Shown one piece after another: positions 5,762-12,249 of a DNA stretch of 12,249 bases. Every line of letters starts with the position of its first letter. Position 1 is the first letter of the stretch. The notes under the pieces are model-generated. The model was not told the DNA's origin. It searched no databases and saw only the letters and a list, made by a program, of their open reading frames with translations. A program made the translations under genes and the position numbers. This DNA is from Burkholderiales bacterium (GTDB lineage: Bacteria; Pseudomonadota; Gammaproteobacteria; Burkholderiales; SG8-39). The stretch is taken from positions 1 through 12,249 of the forward strand of contig JAENXP010000019.1 in NCBI GenBank assembly GCA_016649475.1, written 5' to 3'.

Positions 5762-8365
5762 TCAGCCTGCTTTCGCAGCAGGTCGCGGCACCACGCTTGC
5801 CAGACGCGCGCGCTGCAGCAAGATGATCAGCGCCAGCAGCAGGAACGCCGGCAAGAACATCCACTCCTTGTCCGGACGATCGGCCTCGAGTTCGATCGTG
5901 GTGATTTTGAATCCGGGTTCCATGCCCAGCTTTTCGGACTGACTGCCGAATCCCACCTGCCCGACGCTCACGTCGGTGCCCAGGGTCACCAGCGTGAGGC
6001 CGATTTTCTTCAAGCGGTCGCGTGCCGGCGCTTTCGGTCCGAGCGGCAGCAGCACGCCTTTCTTGACTTCTCTGCCTTCCATCGTCAGGCCTTCGACCCA
6101 TATGCGCAAGCGTTCGTCAGCGGGTTTTGCCTCGATGACTTTCATGATCTCGGTCGCCGGGGCCTGAACGTGCGCCGGATAGACCATGTCCCACCAGTAA
6201 CCCGGCCGGAACAGAGTGAAGGTGATCAGAAACAGCGCAAGAGTTTCATACCAGCGCGTGCGCACCAAAAAGTATCCCTGCGTCGCGGCGGCGAATATAA
6301 GCATACCCGCGATTGCACTGATTACCGTCAGTACCAGGTGCAGGGTCCCGTCTATGCCGATCATCAACAGCTGCGTATTGAAAATGAACAGGAAGGGCAG
6401 CACCGCGGTACGCAGGCTGTAGAAGAACGCGGTAACGCCGACCTTGATCGGGTCGGTGCGGGCGATCGCCGCCGCGGCGAACGATGCAAGGCCGACCGGC
6501 GGCGTGACGTCGGCCATCAGGCCGAAATAGAACACGAACATATGCACGGCGATCAGCGGCACCAGCAAGCCGCTCTGCGCGCCGAGCTCTACCACCACGG
6601 GCGCCATCAAGGTCGAGACGACGATGTAGTTGGCTGTGGTCGGCAGCCCCATGCCGAGGATCAGACTGATCACTGCGACCAGAAACAGCATGATCATCAG
6701 GTTGCCGCCCGAGATGAGTTCGACGATCTCGGTCATTACCAGGCCGATGCCGGTGAGCGACACGGTGCCGACGATGATGCCGGCGGCCGCTGTTGCGACA
6801 CCGATGCCGATCATATTGCGCGCGCCGGCGGCCATGCCGTCGAACAACTCGAGAAAACCCTGCTTCACCGAGGCGGTCATATCACCCTCGCCGCGGAAAT
6901 GGACCATCAGCGGACGCTGCGTGATCATCACCACGATCATGAACAGCGTCGCCCAGAATGCCGAGAGTCCGGGCGAGAGTTCCTCGACCATCAGGCACCA
7001 GATCAGCACGACGACGGACAACAGGTAATGCAAGCCGGATTTCAGTGTCGGCCCGGTTTCGGGCAGTTCGAACACCGGTGCTTCGGGATCATCGAGTTCG
7101 AGCACCGGTTGGCGCGAACCAAACCAAACCAGGCCGACGTATGCGGCGACCAGGCCGGCTCCGACGATATAGGTCGATCCGGCGGGAAACACGCCCTTGA
7201 TCCAGCCGATTCCCCAGTAGACGATACCCGAGAGGACGACGAGGCCGCTGATGGTCATCAGGTACGCGATGGTGCGCTGCGCAAACGTCGATTGGCCGCG
7301 TCGCGGCAGGCCCGAGAGGTTCGCCTTCAGCGCTTCCAGGTGCACGATGTAGAACAATGCGATATAGGAAATGATCGCCGGCAGGAACGCGTGCTTGATC
7401 ACCTGGGTGTAGGGAATGCCGACGTACTCGACCATCAGAAATGCCGCCGCGCCCATCACCGGCGGCATCAATTGACCGTTGACCGAGCTGGACACTTCGA
7501 CCGCGGCGGCCTGATCGGGCCGGTAGCCCACCCGTTTCATCAGCGGAATCGTGAAGGTGCCGGTCGTCACCACATTGGCGATGGAGGAGCCCGAGATGAT
7601 GCCGGTGGCCGCAGAGGACACCACCGCTGCCTTGGCCGGGCCGCCGCGCATGTGGCCGAGCAGGGCGAAGGCGGATTTGATGAAGTAATTGCCTGCGCCC
7701 GCTCGATCGAGCAGCGAACCGAACAGGACAAAGAGGAAGATGAAGCTAGTCGAAACCCCGAGCGCGATGCCGAACACCCCCTCGGTGGTGAGCCACATGT
7801 GCGACATGCCCTTGGAGAGCGATGCGCCCTGGTGCGCGATCATCTCGGGCATGTATTGCCCGGCGAAGACGTAGACGAGGAACACGATCGCGACGATCGC
7901 CATCGCCGGTCCCAGCGCGCGTCGTGCGGCCTCGAGCAGCAGGACCATGCCGGCCACGGCGACGACAAGATCCATGTTCGTCGGCAGCCCGGGCCGCGTC
8001 GAAAGCTGCGTGTAGAAGAGGAAAATGTACCCGGCGCAGAACGCGCCTGCCGCAGCGAATACCCAGTCGATGGCGGGAACGTATGCGCGCGGCGAGCGCT
8101 TGAACGCCGGATACGAGACGAAAGTCAGGAAGATCGCGAAGGCGAGGTGAATCGAGCGCGCCTCCGTGGCGTTGAATACGAGAACGCCGAATGTATAAGG
8201 CAGGGGCGACGCGTACCAGAGCTGGAACAGCGACCACGCGAGGGCGATGCCCAGCATGGCCTTGGCGACCGCGCCGGTGGGCGCGCGGCCTCCCAGGTCG
8301 GATTCGGCCACCAACTCCTTTGCGTTGACCGGTGCTGCGGCGTCATTTTTTTTCTGGTCGGCCAT
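5762..8365 (-). CDS. Fused TRAP transporter permease (4TM/12TM, DUF3394 tail)
   Basis: The 867-residue protein is a TRAP permease in which the small DctQ-like and large DctM-like membrane subunits are fused, the form used with TAXI binding proteins. An N-terminal cytoplasmic stretch (1-35) leads into about four helices (to roughly 165). The transport core follows, with KAAVVSSAATGIISGSSIAN (245-264), SSVNGQLMPPVMGAA (293-307), then GMGLPTTANYIVVSTLMAP and DVTPPVGLASFAAAA motifs in the second half. Residues 726-834 form a soluble domain like DUF3394 with a PDZ-like segment, VGFGSQSEKLGMEPGFKI. A last helix (835-851) ends the chain. It uses an ion gradient to import the substrate delivered by the binding protein encoded just upstream. 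The length is normal. Its ribosome site is tandemly duplicated. Confidence 0.95.
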   Translation of the reverse strand: MADQKKNDAAAPVNAKELVAESDLGGRAPTGAVAKAMLGIALAWSLFQLWYASPLPYTFGVLVFNATEARSIHLAFAIFLTFVSYPAFKRSPRAYVPAIDWVFAAAGAFCAGYIFLFYTQLSTRPGLPTNMDLVVAVAGMVLLLEAARRALGPAMAIVAIVFLVYVFAGQYMPEMIAHQGASLSKGMSHMWLTTEGVFGIALGVSTSFIFLFVLFGSLLDRAGAGNYFIKSAFALLGHMRGGPAKAAVVSSAATGIISGSSIANVVTTGTFTIPLMKRVGYRPDQAAAVEVSSSVNGQLMPPVMGAAAFLMVEYVGIPYTQVIKHAFLPAIISYIALFYIVHLEALKANLSGLPRRGQSTFAQRTIAYLMTISGLVVLSGIVYWGIGWIKGVFPAGSTYIVGAGLVAAYVGLVWFGSRQPVLELDDPEAPVFELPETGPTLKSGLHYLLSVVVLIWCLMVEELSPGLSAFWATLFMIVVMITQRPLMVHFRGEGDMTASVKQGFLELFDGMAAGARNMIGIGVATAAAGIIVGTVSLTGIGLVMTEIVELISGGNLMIMLFLVAVISLILGMGLPTTANYIVVSTLMAPVVVELGAQSGLLVPLIAVHMFVFYFGLMADVTPPVGLASFAAAAIARTDPIKVGVTAFFYSLRTAVLPFLFIFNTQLLMIGIDGTLHLVLTVISAIAGMLIFAAATQGYFLVRTRWYETLALFLITFTLFRPGYWWDMVYPAHVQAPATEIMKVIEAKPADERLRIWVEGLTMEGREVKKGVLLPLGPKAPARDRLKKIGLTLVTLGTDVSVGQVGFGSQSEKLGMEPGFKITTIELEADRPDKEWMFLPAFLLLALIILLQRARLASVVPRPAAKAG

Positions 8366-8369
8366 GTCC

Positions 8370-8393
8370 CCTCCAGCGCAGCCTCCAGCGCAG
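8370..8393 (-). repeat. Tandem 12-bp repeat duplicating the permease Shine-Dalgarno
   Basis: On the minus strand the unit CTGCGCTGGAGG occurs twice, head to tail and without a mismatch, followed by GGAC and the ATG at 8365. Each copy ends in GGAGG. The copy nearer the start is four bases from ATG; the other is sixteen bases away and should not initiate directly. Confidence 0.8.
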
Positions 8394-8438
8394 TGAGCTG
8401 AGGCCCTGGGCCGGCTCGAAGCGCAAATCGGACAATAA

Positions 8439-8467
8439 ACAGGCCGGGCGCAGCGCGCCCGGCCTGT
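8439..8467 (-). terminator. 13-bp perfect hairpin between TAXI and permease genes
   Basis: ACAGGCCGGGCGC (8439-8451) and GCGCCCGGCCTGT (8455-8467) are perfect reverse complements around a 3-nt loop. On the minus strand it starts 15 bases after the TAXI stop and is followed by TTTATTGT. The shape is that of an intrinsic terminator, placed where partial termination or 3'-end protection would raise binding protein over permease. Confidence 0.75.
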
Positions 8468-8482
8468 ATCTGCAAAGCGAGC

Positions 8483-9454
8483 CTACATCCAGCCCTTTTC
8501 TTTGTAATATTTTATCGCGCCGTCATGCAGCGGCGCGGACAGGCCGTCCTTGATCATGTTCTTCGGATCGAGATGCGCGAAGGCGGGGTGCAGCTTCTTG
8601 AAATCGTCGAAGTTCTCGAAGACGGCCTTCACGACCTGGTACACGGATTCCGCCGGCACTTTGCTCGACGAAACGAAGGTCGCCAGCACGCCGTAGGTTT
8701 GCGTCGGGTCCGGATTGCCCGCATACAGGCCGCCCGCTATCGTCGCCTTGGCATAGTAAGGGCTGCCCTTCAGCAGTTTGTCCACGGCCGGCCCGGTCAG
8801 CGAAACGAGTTTCGCACCGCAGGTCGTGGTCGGATCTTGGATGTTGGCCGAGGGGTGGCCGACGCCGTAGAAAAAGCCGTCGATCTTGTTGTCGCACAGC
8901 GCGGCGCCATGCTCGTCAGCCTTCAGCTCGGAGGCGAGCGAGAAATCGCTGGTCTTCCAGCCCATCGCACCCAGCAGCTCTTCCATCGAGGCGCGCGTTC
9001 CGGACCCGGGATTACCGATGTTGAAGCGCTTGCCTTTCAGGTCGGCGAAAGTCTTCACGCCCGCTTCCTTGCGTACCAGCACCGTGAACGGCTCCGGATG
9101 GATCGAGAACACCGCGCGCAGCTCTTTGAACGGGCCCTGGTCCTTGAACACGCTGTCGCCTTTCCACGAGTGGTATTGCCAGTCGGACTGGGCCACGCCC
9201 ATGTCGAGTTCGCCAGCCCGGATGGTGTTGATGTTGTAGACCGAGCCGCCTGTGCTCTCGACCGAACAGCGGATGCCGTGGGTCTTGCGATCCTTGTTCA
9301 CCAGGCGGCAGATCGCGCCGCCCGCGGCGTAGTACACGCCGGTAACGCCGCCGGTGCCGATAGTGATGAATTTTTGCTGGGCAAGCGCAGCGGGGGCCGG
9401 TACCAGCAGGGCAAACGCCAGTGCTACACCAAGCGATTGAAAGGGGATGCGCAT
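8483..9454 (-). CDS. TAXI-family TRAP solute-binding protein
   Basis: The 323-residue product is the periplasmic binding protein of the TRAP system. It has a Sec signal peptide: MRIPFQSLG, a hydrophobic core to about residue 20, then AALA with cleavage before Q26. The mature part opens [19 protein letters not shown] (28-46) and [19 protein letters not shown] (66-84), the classic TAXI signatures. [10 protein letters not shown] (145-154) and [12 protein letters not shown] (194-205) are further conserved ligand-cleft segments. Cys187 and Cys212 may pair. ATG 9454 follows AGGAG at six bases on the minus strand. TAXI proteins studied elsewhere bind glutamate, glutamine or 2-oxoglutarate, but most are uncharacterised. 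It is the first gene of the two-gene operon, expressed from the promoter at 9568-9597. Confidence 0.95.
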   Translation of the reverse strand: MRIPFQSLGVALAFALLVPAPAALAQQKFITIGTGGVTGVYYAAGGAICRLVNKDRKTHGIRCSVESTGGSVYNINTIRAGELDMGVAQSDWQYHSWKGDSVFKDQGPFKELRAVFSIHPEPFTVLVRKEAGVKTFADLKGKRFNIGNPGSGTRASMEELLGAMGWKTSDFSLASELKADEHGAALCDNKIDGFFYGVGHPSANIQDPTTTCGAKLVSLTGPAVDKLLKGSPYYAKATIAGGLYAGNPDPTQTYGVLATFVSSSKVPAESVYQVVKAVFENFDDFKKLHPAFAHLDPKNMIKDGLSAPLHDGAIKYYKEKGWM

Positions 9455-9484
9455 AGTATTCTCCTAAGGTGCAAGGGTTTTGGA

Positions 9485-9517
9485 ACCGGCCGCAACGGCT
9501 GCAAGCGTTCTGCCGGT
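9485..9517 (-). promoter_or_regulatory. Hairpin in the TAXI 5' leader
   Basis: ACCGGC (9485-9490) pairs with GCCGGT (9512-9517), and inside it AACG (9494-9497) pairs with CGTT (9506-9509). The stem lies in the roughly 107-nt untranslated leader between the predicted start of transcription and ATG 9454. It does not cover the Shine-Dalgarno. It matches no riboswitch class I know. Confidence 0.35.
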
Positions 9518-9567
9518 GGCGTACGTTGTCGGGGTGAGCTCGAACTAAGAACGCCTGCTACATATGG

Positions 9568-9597
9568 ACAATACAAGCTTGGACGCGAGCATGTCAA
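9568..9597 (-). promoter_or_regulatory. Sigma-70 promoter of the TAXI-TRAP operon
   Basis: On the minus strand a perfect -35 TTGACA (9597-9592) is followed after 18 bases by TATTGT (9573-9568), a four-of-six -10. Transcription would start near 9561 and leave a leader of about 107 nt. An 8-bp inverted repeat overlaps this site (9584-9625). Confidence 0.65.
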
Positions 9598-9625
9598 CCG
9601 CGTAGCGCAATTGTACTTGCTCGCG
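9584..9625. promoter_or_regulatory. Candidate operator flanking the TRAP -35 box
   Basis: CGCGAGCA (9584-9591) and TGCTCGCG (9618-9625) are perfect reverse complements. Their centres are 34 bp apart, about three helical turns, so a dimer or pair of dimers could bind one DNA face. One arm abuts the -35 hexamer in the spacer; the other is upstream of it. Confidence 0.4.
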
Positions 9626-9679
9626 CGACGCCAGTGCCATTCAATTCGCGGGATGGCCACGCCTGCGGCAGGAATTCGA

Positions 9680-12249
9680 TCATGCCAAGCCTCTGAGCTC
9701 GCGCAAAACGACTGAAAGCATGGCGATATCGGCCGCCGTGGCTATCCGAACTTCCGCCAAAAGCTGCTGATAGCGATCGAAGTGAAATACCCGGCGAGCC
9801 TGCCAGGCAGCGACGAGCAGCTGGCTGTCCTGCTGTTCCGGGCTTTCCCGCAGCACCTGCGCGGCGAGATCGCGCGCCTGATTCGACAGATCGTCACGCA
9901 ATGCCGTCCGCGCCAGTCCCTGCCAATGCGTTTCCACCTTCAGCGCTTCGATCTGGTCGCCGAGCCAGTGCAGGTTGAGCAGCCCCCCCAGCGAGAAATA
10001 GACCTGCGCCACCAATGCGATGGGCCGGTCGAGATCCGTAGCGACTTCGACAAAGTCCAGGGCGGAATAAAGCTCCTCCAGTCCCGCGATCCGGCGGACC
10101 AGCGGCAATGGGACCCCGAGTTCGGAGTATCGCCGCATGACTTCGTCGAGCTTGGCCCGATAACCCGCGGCGACTACCTCGTGCAGATTGTCCGCCAGCG
10201 CGTCTACGCTGGATCTGAAGTGCTCCCGGGTCTTGGCAAGGTCGCGCAGATGATCGCGGTGACGCAGGAACCACAGCGTTCCGCGGTTGACCAGGCGCAG
10301 GCATTCCAGAACCATGGCGGTTTGAGTCGCGTCGGCGATCTGGTTATCCAGCGCTTCGATGGTCTGCCATAGCGGAACCAGTCCGAATACTTCCCGGGTC
10401 GCGATATAGGCGCGCACGATATCCGGCGCGGCTGCGCCGGTCTCCTCCCGCAGCCGATGGACGAAACTGGGGCCCACCCGGTTGACCATGCTATTGACGA
10501 CGTGCGTCGAGATGATCTCCCGCCGCAAGGGGTGGCGCTGAATATGATCCGGGAAGCGCGTTCTCAGCGGCTGCGGAAAGTGGCGCTGCAGCGCAGTGCG
10601 AATGTAGGGATCCTCGGGGACGTCGGACGCGAGCATGATCTCGAACAATTCCATTTTGCTGTAAGCCAGCAGCACCGCCACTTCCGGGGTGGTCAGTCCG
10701 ATTCCGGCTGCCTTGCGCTCTGCGATCTGCTCCTCGAACGGCAGGTATTCGATGCGCCGGTTCAAGCGGCCGTTCTTGGCGAGGTACTGCATATAGCGCG
10801 CCTGCGCGTCGAGCATCGATTTGGCGCGCGCGGCCGTGACCGACAGTATCTGGGTCTGGAAATAATTGTCGCGCAGCACCAGCATCGCAACGTCATCGGT
10901 CATTTCGACCAGCAGCTGGTTGCGCTGGTCCTCGGTAAGCAGGCCCTCCTCGATGACCAGATTGAGCAGGATCTTGATATTGACCTCATGGTCGGAACAG
11001 TCAACGCCCGCCGAATTGTCGATCGCATCGGTGTTGATACGCCCGCCCTTCAGGGCAAATTCAATGCGGCCCAGTTGCGTAAGCCCGAGGTTGCCGCCCT
11101 CGGCGACTACGCGGCAACGCAGGTCCGCACCATTGACGCGAACGGCGTCATTGGCCCTGTCTCCAACGTCGGCATTCGATTCCTGGCTGCCCTTCACATA
11201 GGTGCCGATCCCCCCGTTGTAGAGCAGATCCGCAGGAGCCAGCAGCAGCGCGCGGATCAACTCCAGCGGCGTCATGGTCTCGGCCTCGATTCCCAGCGCC
11301 GCGCGCGCCTGTACCGAAAGCTTGACCGACTTCGCGCTGCGCGGGTAGATGCCGCCGCCCGGTGAAATCAACTTCGGATCGTAGTCCGCCCAGGACGAGC
11401 GCGGCAGCTTGAACAAGCGCTCGCGTTCGGCAAAGCTGGCGGCGGGATCGGGGTCGGGGTCTATGAAGATATGCCGATGATCCGCCGCCGCGACCAGTTT
11501 GATGTGCCTGGAAAGCAGCATGCCGTTGCCGAAGACGTCGCCCGACATGTCGCCGATGCCCACCACGGTGAAATCCTGCTCCTGGGTATTCAGTCCGAGT
11601 TCGCGGAAATGCCGCTGCACCGACTCCCATGCGCCGCGCGCCGTGATCGCCATCTTCTTGTGATCGTAACCCACTGAACCGCCCGAGGCGAAGGCGTCCC
11701 TCAGCCAGAAGCCGTATTCCTTGGACACGGCATTGGCGTAATCGGAAAAACTCGCCGTCCCCTTGTCGGCGGCGACCACCAGGTAGGGATCGTCGCCATC
11801 CCGGCGCACGACGTCCACGGGCGGCACCGATTTGCCGGCGACCAGGTTATCGGTGATATCGAGCAAACCGCGCAAAAAGACGTGGTAGCACGCGATGCCC
11901 TCCTGCAGGACCGCATCGCGTTCGGCCGAAGGCGGTGGCCTTTTCACCACGAATCCCCCTTTTGATCCTACCGGCACGATCACCACGTTCTTGACCTTCT
12001 GCGCCTTCATCAGTCCGAGTACTTCGGTGCGGAAATCCTCCATCCTGTCGGACCAGCGCAATCCTCCGCGCGCCACCTTGCCGCCGCGCAGATGAATACC
12101 CTCGACGCGCGGCGAATAGACGAATATCTCGAATACCGGCCTGGGCTCCGGCAAGCCCGGAACCAGGCTGGAATCGAGCTTGAAAGACAGACGGGGCTTG
12201 GGATCATTCCCGTCCAGCTGAAAGTAATTGGTACGCATCGTGGCTTGTA
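9680..12249 (-). CDS. NAD-specific glutamate dehydrogenase, C-terminal part
   Basis: The frame is open to the right edge (12249), so this is the 3' part of a longer gene; the ATG at 12238 is internal. It encodes about 855 residues of the large (roughly 1,600-residue) NAD-glutamate dehydrogenase family (Bac_GDH). It catalyses glutamate + NAD+ + water to 2-oxoglutarate, ammonium and NADH in the cytoplasm. Counting from that internal Met, SPRVEGIHLRGGKVARGGLR (42-61) and VPVGSKGGFVVKR (88-100) belong to the substrate domain with the conserved Lys93. VGIGDMSGDVFGNG (226-239) is the dinucleotide-binding loop. LLYNGGIGTYVKGS and CRVVAEGGNLGLTQLGRIE follow. The rest is the helical C-terminal domain typical of this class. 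No defect is visible. It usually serves glutamate breakdown rather than ammonia assimilation. The TAXI-TRAP operon follows 225 nt after its stop. Confidence 0.95.
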   Translation of the reverse strand, partial: QATMRTNYFQLDGNDPKPRLSFKLDSSLVPGLPEPRPVFEIFVYSPRVEGIHLRGGKVARGGLRWSDRMEDFRTEVLGLMKAQKVKNVVIVPVGSKGGFVVKRPPPSAERDAVLQEGIACYHVFLRGLLDITDNLVAGKSVPPVDVVRRDGDDPYLVVAADKGTASFSDYANAVSKEYGFWLRDAFASGGSVGYDHKKMAITARGAWESVQRHFRELGLNTQEQDFTVVGIGDMSGDVFGNGMLLSRHIKLVAAADHRHIFIDPDPDPAASFAERERLFKLPRSSWADYDPKLISPGGGIYPRSAKSVKLSVQARAALGIEAETMTPLELIRALLLAPADLLYNGGIGTYVKGSQESNADVGDRANDAVRVNGADLRCRVVAEGGNLGLTQLGRIEFALKGGRINTDAIDNSAGVDCSDHEVNIKILLNLVIEEGLLTEDQRNQLLVEMTDDVAMLVLRDNYFQTQILSVTAARAKSMLDAQARYMQYLAKNGRLNRRIEYLPFEEQIAERKAAGIGLTTPEVAVLLAYSKMELFEIMLASDVPEDPYIRTALQRHFPQPLRTRFPDHIQRHPLRREIISTHVVNSMVNRVGPSFVHRLREETGAAAPDIVRAYIATREVFGLVPLWQTIEALDNQIADATQTAMVLECLRLVNRGTLWFLRHRDHLRDLAKTREHFRSSVDALADNLHEVVAAGYRAKLDEVMRRYSELGVPLPLVRRIAGLEELYSALDFVEVATDLDRPIALVAQVYFSLGGLLNLHWLGDQIEALKVETHWQGLARTALRDDLSNQARDLAAQVLRESPEQQDSQLLVAAWQARRVFHFDRYQQLLAEVRIATAADIAMLSVVLRELRGLA

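Noticed and set aside
6170..8401. A 743-codon open frame on the plus strand, antisense to the TRAP permease gene
   Set aside because: It is very long, but its product is dominated by His, Asp, Arg, Gln and Gly with no domain. This is the usual shadow of a GC-rich membrane-protein gene. The minus strand encodes a clear, full-length permease.
8525..9715. A 396-codon plus-strand frame opposite the TAXI gene
   Set aside because: It is an antisense shadow: the opposite strand has a signal peptide, family motifs and a good ribosome site, while this frame has none.
10457..11365. A 302-codon plus-strand frame inside the glutamate dehydrogenase gene
   Set aside because: It is antisense to highly conserved dehydrogenase sequence and its product has no recognisable motif.

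Overview
The window reads as ordinary chromosomal DNA of a GC-rich Gram-negative bacterium, most likely a betaproteobacterium. The basis is family resemblance from memory: a large NAD-type glutamate dehydrogenase, a YgdQ-like TerC protein, a DUF1993 protein, an adhesin-E-type secreted protein, a TAXI-TRAP transporter and good Shine-Dalgarno sequences. I cannot name a genus.

Layout. Bases 10-85 are tRNA-Asn(GUU), followed by a clear intrinsic terminator. Bases 146-1421 carry two small plus-strand genes: an unrecognised 159-residue protein and a secreted adhesin-E-like protein. Bases 1422-1959 hold no convincing ordinary gene. This stretch is rich in inverted repeats, has a -10-like TATAAT, and includes an AT-rich block with a possible 14-codon leader peptide. 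It ends at a small winged-helix-type regulator gene (1960-2205). A DUF1993 gene (2313-2819) and a TerC-family membrane protein gene (3031-3786) follow. A secreted FG-GAP/VCBS-like protein (minus strand, ends 3819) converges on terC. It diverges from a Tat-exported dienelactone hydrolase of the YghX type (4823-5716), with a shared promoter region between the two.

The right half is on the minus strand. It holds the C-terminal half of an NAD-specific glutamate dehydrogenase (cut by the right edge), then a promoter, then a TAXI-family solute-binding protein, then a fused TRAP permease. The binding protein and permease form one uptake system. The binding protein captures the substrate in the periplasm and the permease, which has fused small and large membrane domains, carries it inward using an ion gradient. 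A perfect 13-bp hairpin between them probably lowers permease expression relative to the binding protein. The nearby glutamate dehydrogenase makes a glutamate or 2-oxoglutarate substrate plausible but unproven.

I found no mobile element, CRISPR array or clear novel multi-gene system. The most interesting signals are regulatory: the structured leader before the winged-helix gene, the TRAP promoter dyad, the hairpin inside the TRAP operon, and the tandemly duplicated Shine-Dalgarno of the permease.
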